From contig RDDY01000330.1 of the NCBI GenBank assembly GCA_003852805.1, positions 1 to 15,871 of the forward strand: DNA of 15,871 nt, in the 5' to 3' direction. A program made the translations under genes and the position numbers. This document shows, in pieces, positions 13,299 to 15,871 of this stretch. The stretch's first letter is position 1. The number at the start of each line of letters is the position of its first letter. The notes below the pieces were generated by a model. That model was not told the origin of the DNA. It worked only from the letters and a program-made list of their open reading frames with translations, and made no database searches. This DNA is from Chryseobacterium sp. (GTDB lineage Bacteria; Bacteroidota; Bacteroidia; Flavobacteriales; Weeksellaceae).

Positions 13299-15871
13299 GT
13301 GAAGTTCTCGGGCCTGTGTATCCTCCTATTATTCTGCTGCTTTTCTCTGATGCCGGCACAGATATTCACGTGGAAAAATCCGAATCTGCCGTCAGACAGC
13401 ACCGCTATAAAAGACAGCGTCATCGCAAGCAAACTGAACCGAGAGTTCTATGCGCGCGATACGGCAGATTTCATTGGTACTCGCAGGCGCATTTTGATTG
13501 ACGACGAGGTCTTGGCGAAGAACCATCCGTCCAACCCTTTTGGCAACCTCAACCCAAAGGGATCCATCATCCGCGGGATCAGTTTCGGCAATAATCAAGG
13601 TTCGGCCGTACAATCGTCGATGGATTTGCAGTTGACGGGACAACTCTCTCCTGATGTTAGCATTTTGGCATCAATCAGCGATCACAACCTGCCCATACAA
13701 GCCGACGGCTACACCCAAACTTTACAAGAATTCGATAAAGTTTATCTTCAACTCAACATTAAAGACAAAACCATTCTGCGCGCCGGACATTTGGATTTGG
13801 TGGACAATGAAAGCTTCTTCAGTCGCTATCAACGCAGAACCATGGGTCTGCAGTCTGAAAGTTATTGGATAAAGAACGGAAACCGCACCGATGTGGCCGC
13901 CTCCATCGGCGTGGCACGCAGTGAGTTTCACCGCATCCGTTTTCAAGGCATCGAGGGAAACCAAGGACCCTACCGTCTGACGGGCAAAAACGGCGAATTG
14001 TTCATTTCCATCATTTCGGGCTCCGAGCAGGTTTACATCGACGGCTTGCTCATGCAACGCGGTGAGAACCGAGACTACGTAATCAACTACAATACGGGTG
14101 AAATAACGTTCACCGGTTCTCGGCCTATTTTCAGACAGAACTTTATCACGGTTTCCTACAATTATGCCAATCGCAATTATGCACGCTATTTGGTAACTGC
14201 GGGGTTAAAGCACAAGCGCGAGCGGATGCGTCTGGCGTTCGACGTTTTCTCTGAGAACGACAGCAAGAATGCACCGCTCCAACAAGAGTTGCGGCCCGAA
14301 GAAATTGCGGTCTTGGCAGCGGCAGGAAACGATCCGAATAAAATGTTTGCGCCGAGCAGCGTACCTACCGAGTTTGATGTGAACAAAGTATTGTACCGTT
14401 TGGTGAACGATGCCGGCACCGCTTATTACGAATACAGCACCGACCCCGAACAGCAACTTTATTCGGTTGCGTTCACCTTCTTTGGCGAGGGCAAGGGCGA
14501 CTACCGAATACGGCGATCTGACAACAACGGACGCATCTTTGAATATGTAGGCAGCGGCGCGGGCGATTATGCAGCTGTCAGGAAACTCATTGCTCCTGTA
14601 GCCACACAAATCTATTCGGCGTCGGCGGAATATGAGCTGAATGATGGCGTGCTGGGCGCGGATGTTTCTCTCAGCAATTTTAACGAGAATCTTTTCAGTC
14701 GGTTGGACGCCCGAGATAATGTAGGTTATGCAACAAGAATCTTCGGGCGCAAAAAATTCTTCAACGGTGATTGGACGGGAACGCCGTCGGTGGAGTATCA
14801 ACTCATCAACAAGAACTTCCATATTTTAGACCGCATCCACAATGTGGAATTCTGGCGGGATTTCAATCTACCGAATGAGTTCAACGGCAGAACACAGCAC
14901 CGGTTGACCGCCAATTTCTTGAACAAATGGGCAGAGCGCACCTCGCTTGATTATAGGCTTAATTACCTTCAGGAAGAAGATTTTTACAAGGGGCTAAAAA
15001 ACGATGTGGATTTCGCGTGGCGAAAAGACAATTTCAACATTGCGGCAGCCGCTTCCTATCTCGATACCCGCGCCGTTGATCTGAACACCAAGTTCGCACG
15101 CGGCAGCGTACTTGCAGAACGCCGTGATCCGCGCGGAAGCTGGGCGGCAGGTGCAGCCTTTGAGCGTAACAATAAAGTCTACAACGCGACCGCCACGGCC
15201 GATTTATCGGGTTACGGCTGGAAAGAACTTTCGGTACAGCGGAAAATTGCAGACAGCTTGCGGCAGAAATTCTTGGGTCGCATCTATCTGCGCTCAAACG
15301 ATTCCATCCGCGATAATCGTTTGAGTAACGTCAACAATATCTTGGGTTTGCAGATTTCGTCGGAGATCATCAAAAGTGAAAACACACAGTTGAGCGCTCA
15401 ATTGCATTATCGACACATTCTAAAAACCGCGGGCAGTTCTTCGTACGGCAATCAGGATTTCGTGATCGGCAATCTTACTTTCAGCCACCGAATGTTACGC
15501 GGAGGATTGCGCCTGCAAGTTTTTTATGAATTAGGGAACGGCCAAGAAGCGCAGCGCGAATTCCAGTATCTGAAAGTTCCGGACGGACAAGGAGTTTATA
15601 AATGGACCGACTACAACGGTGATGGCGTACAGCAATTGGATGAATTTGAAATTGCCGAATATGCGGACCAAGCACAATACATCCGCATTTACACCAATAC
15701 CATCCGCTATCTGCCGTCCAACAAGAACAAAATTCAAGCTGCGGTATTTGTGGTTCCGTCGTCCATCCTCGACTCCGAGAACGCATTTTTAAAACGCTGG
15801 AACTTCAACTTCTCCCTGTTGTCCGAGAACGCTTATTTCAAGCGAGATAAAGTATTGGTGTGGAATCCCTT
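13299..15871 (+). CDS. Large exported, probably outer-membrane beta-barrel protein, C-terminal end missing
   Basis: An open frame of 857 codons runs to the window edge without a stop. I start it at GTG 13299, because this gives a clear signal peptide (MKFSGLCILLLFCCFSLMPAQ) that the ATG at 13350 would cut away. After it come a conserved-looking N-terminal segment (GSIIRGISFGNNQ, then QLTGQLSPDVSILASISDHN and PIQADGYTQTLQEFDKVYLQL, about 90-150), a region with YNTGEITFTG (about 265-275), and then long stretches of alternating polar and hydrophobic residues with many Tyr, Phe and Asn. These look like amphipathic strands of a large barrel. An EF-hand-like loop (DYNGDGVQQLDE) is at 771-782. I recall similar large uncharacterised Bacteroidota outer-membrane proteins, and some likeness to the SprA N-terminal region, but cannot assign a family. 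Divergent from a T9SS cargo gene, 132 bases apart. Confidence 0.8.
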   Translation, partial: MKFSGLCILLLFCCFSLMPAQIFTWKNPNLPSDSTAIKDSVIASKLNREFYARDTADFIGTRRRILIDDEVLAKNHPSNPFGNLNPKGSIIRGISFGNNQGSAVQSSMDLQLTGQLSPDVSILASISDHNLPIQADGYTQTLQEFDKVYLQLNIKDKTILRAGHLDLVDNESFFSRYQRRTMGLQSESYWIKNGNRTDVAASIGVARSEFHRIRFQGIEGNQGPYRLTGKNGELFISIISGSEQVYIDGLLMQRGENRDYVINYNTGEITFTGSRPIFRQNFITVSYNYANRNYARYLVTAGLKHKRERMRLAFDVFSENDSKNAPLQQELRPEEIAVLAAAGNDPNKMFAPSSVPTEFDVNKVLYRLVNDAGTAYYEYSTDPEQQLYSVAFTFFGEGKGDYRIRRSDNNGRIFEYVGSGAGDYAAVRKLIAPVATQIYSASAEYELNDGVLGADVSLSNFNENLFSRLDARDNVGYATRIFGRKKFFNGDWTGTPSVEYQLINKNFHILDRIHNVEFWRDFNLPNEFNGRTQHRLTANFLNKWAERTSLDYRLNYLQEEDFYKGLKNDVDFAWRKDNFNIAAAASYLDTRAVDLNTKFARGSVLAERRDPRGSWAAGAAFERNNKVYNATATADLSGYGWKELSVQRKIADSLRQKFLGRIYLRSNDSIRDNRLSNVNNILGLQISSEIIKSENTQLSAQLHYRHILKTAGSSSYGNQDFVIGNLTFSHRMLRGGLRLQVFYELGNGQEAQREFQYLKVPDGQGVYKWTDYNGDGVQQLDEFEIAEYADQAQYIRIYTNTIRYLPSNKNKIQAAVFVVPSSILDSENAFLKRWNFNFSLLSENAYFKRDKVLVWNP

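Noticed and set aside
13178..13432. 84-codon minus-strand frame upstream of the cargo gene
   Set aside because: It covers the divergent control region and the signal peptide codons of the large outer-membrane gene; no domain and no separate promoter support it.
14205..14822. 205-codon open frame on the minus strand
   Set aside because: Falls inside the continuous 857-codon plus-strand frame with a signal peptide; its sequence shows no domain and has a shadow-like composition.
1..15871. CRISPR arrays, insertion sequences, tRNA genes, defence islands
   Set aside because: No regularly spaced repeats, transposase motifs, terminal inverted repeats, tRNA-like cloverleaf or known defence domains were seen, apart from the single toxin-antitoxin pair.

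Overview
The window comes from a Bacteroidota genome, most likely class Flavobacteriia and probably Weeksellaceae (Chryseobacterium-like). The grounds are: a type IX secretion (T9SS) type A sorting domain ending in a Lys-rich tail; several TAnnTTTG promoter -7 elements; few Shine-Dalgarno sequences; an M1 aminopeptidase and a MutS2-type protein of flavobacterial style; and a large outer-membrane barrel-like protein. Base composition is moderate (mid-40s % GC by eye), high for that group. I see no rRNA, tRNA, CRISPR array, insertion sequence or phage gene, and no gene-free stretch over 300 bases.

Layout. (1) 1-4464, minus strand: a tightly packed five-gene unit, read as mechanosensitive channel (YbdG-like), pdxJ, alpha/beta hydrolase, extended SDR, long-chain acyl-CoA ligase (cut by the window edge). 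Gaps are 10, 15, 1 and -4 nt, so cotranscription and translational coupling are likely. (2) 4503-5515, plus strand: a DUF456 membrane protein and a small lipoprotein, divergent from region 1. (3) ung (minus) overlaps the lipoprotein tail to tail and lies back to back with a mutS2-type gene (plus), a small DNA-maintenance cluster. (4) A strong hairpin at 8404-8439 separates mutS2 from a convergent M1 aminopeptidase. (5) 8445-12330, minus strand: thyA, then a RelE/ParE-type toxin-antitoxin pair, then the M1 aminopeptidase only 1 nt behind the toxin gene. (6) 12390-13166, minus strand: a small T9SS cargo protein, ending in two hairpins in front of thyA. (7) 13299 to the end, plus strand: a large secreted or outer-membrane protein with a GTG start, open to the window edge and divergent from the T9SS cargo gene.

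How the genes fit together. Most are housekeeping: vitamin B6 synthesis (pdxJ), dTMP synthesis (thyA), uracil excision (ung), MutS-family ATPase (mutS2), osmotic protection (channel), fatty acid activation. The less ordinary parts are the divergent cargo/outer-membrane pair, the toxin-antitoxin module joined to an aminopeptidase gene, several starts placed 4-5 nt behind a -7 element (possible leaderless mRNAs), and a TGAC tandem repeat at the hydrolase/SDR junction. I did not find a clearly new multi-gene defence or mobile system. The best candidate for something undescribed is the cargo/outer-membrane pair at 12390-15871.
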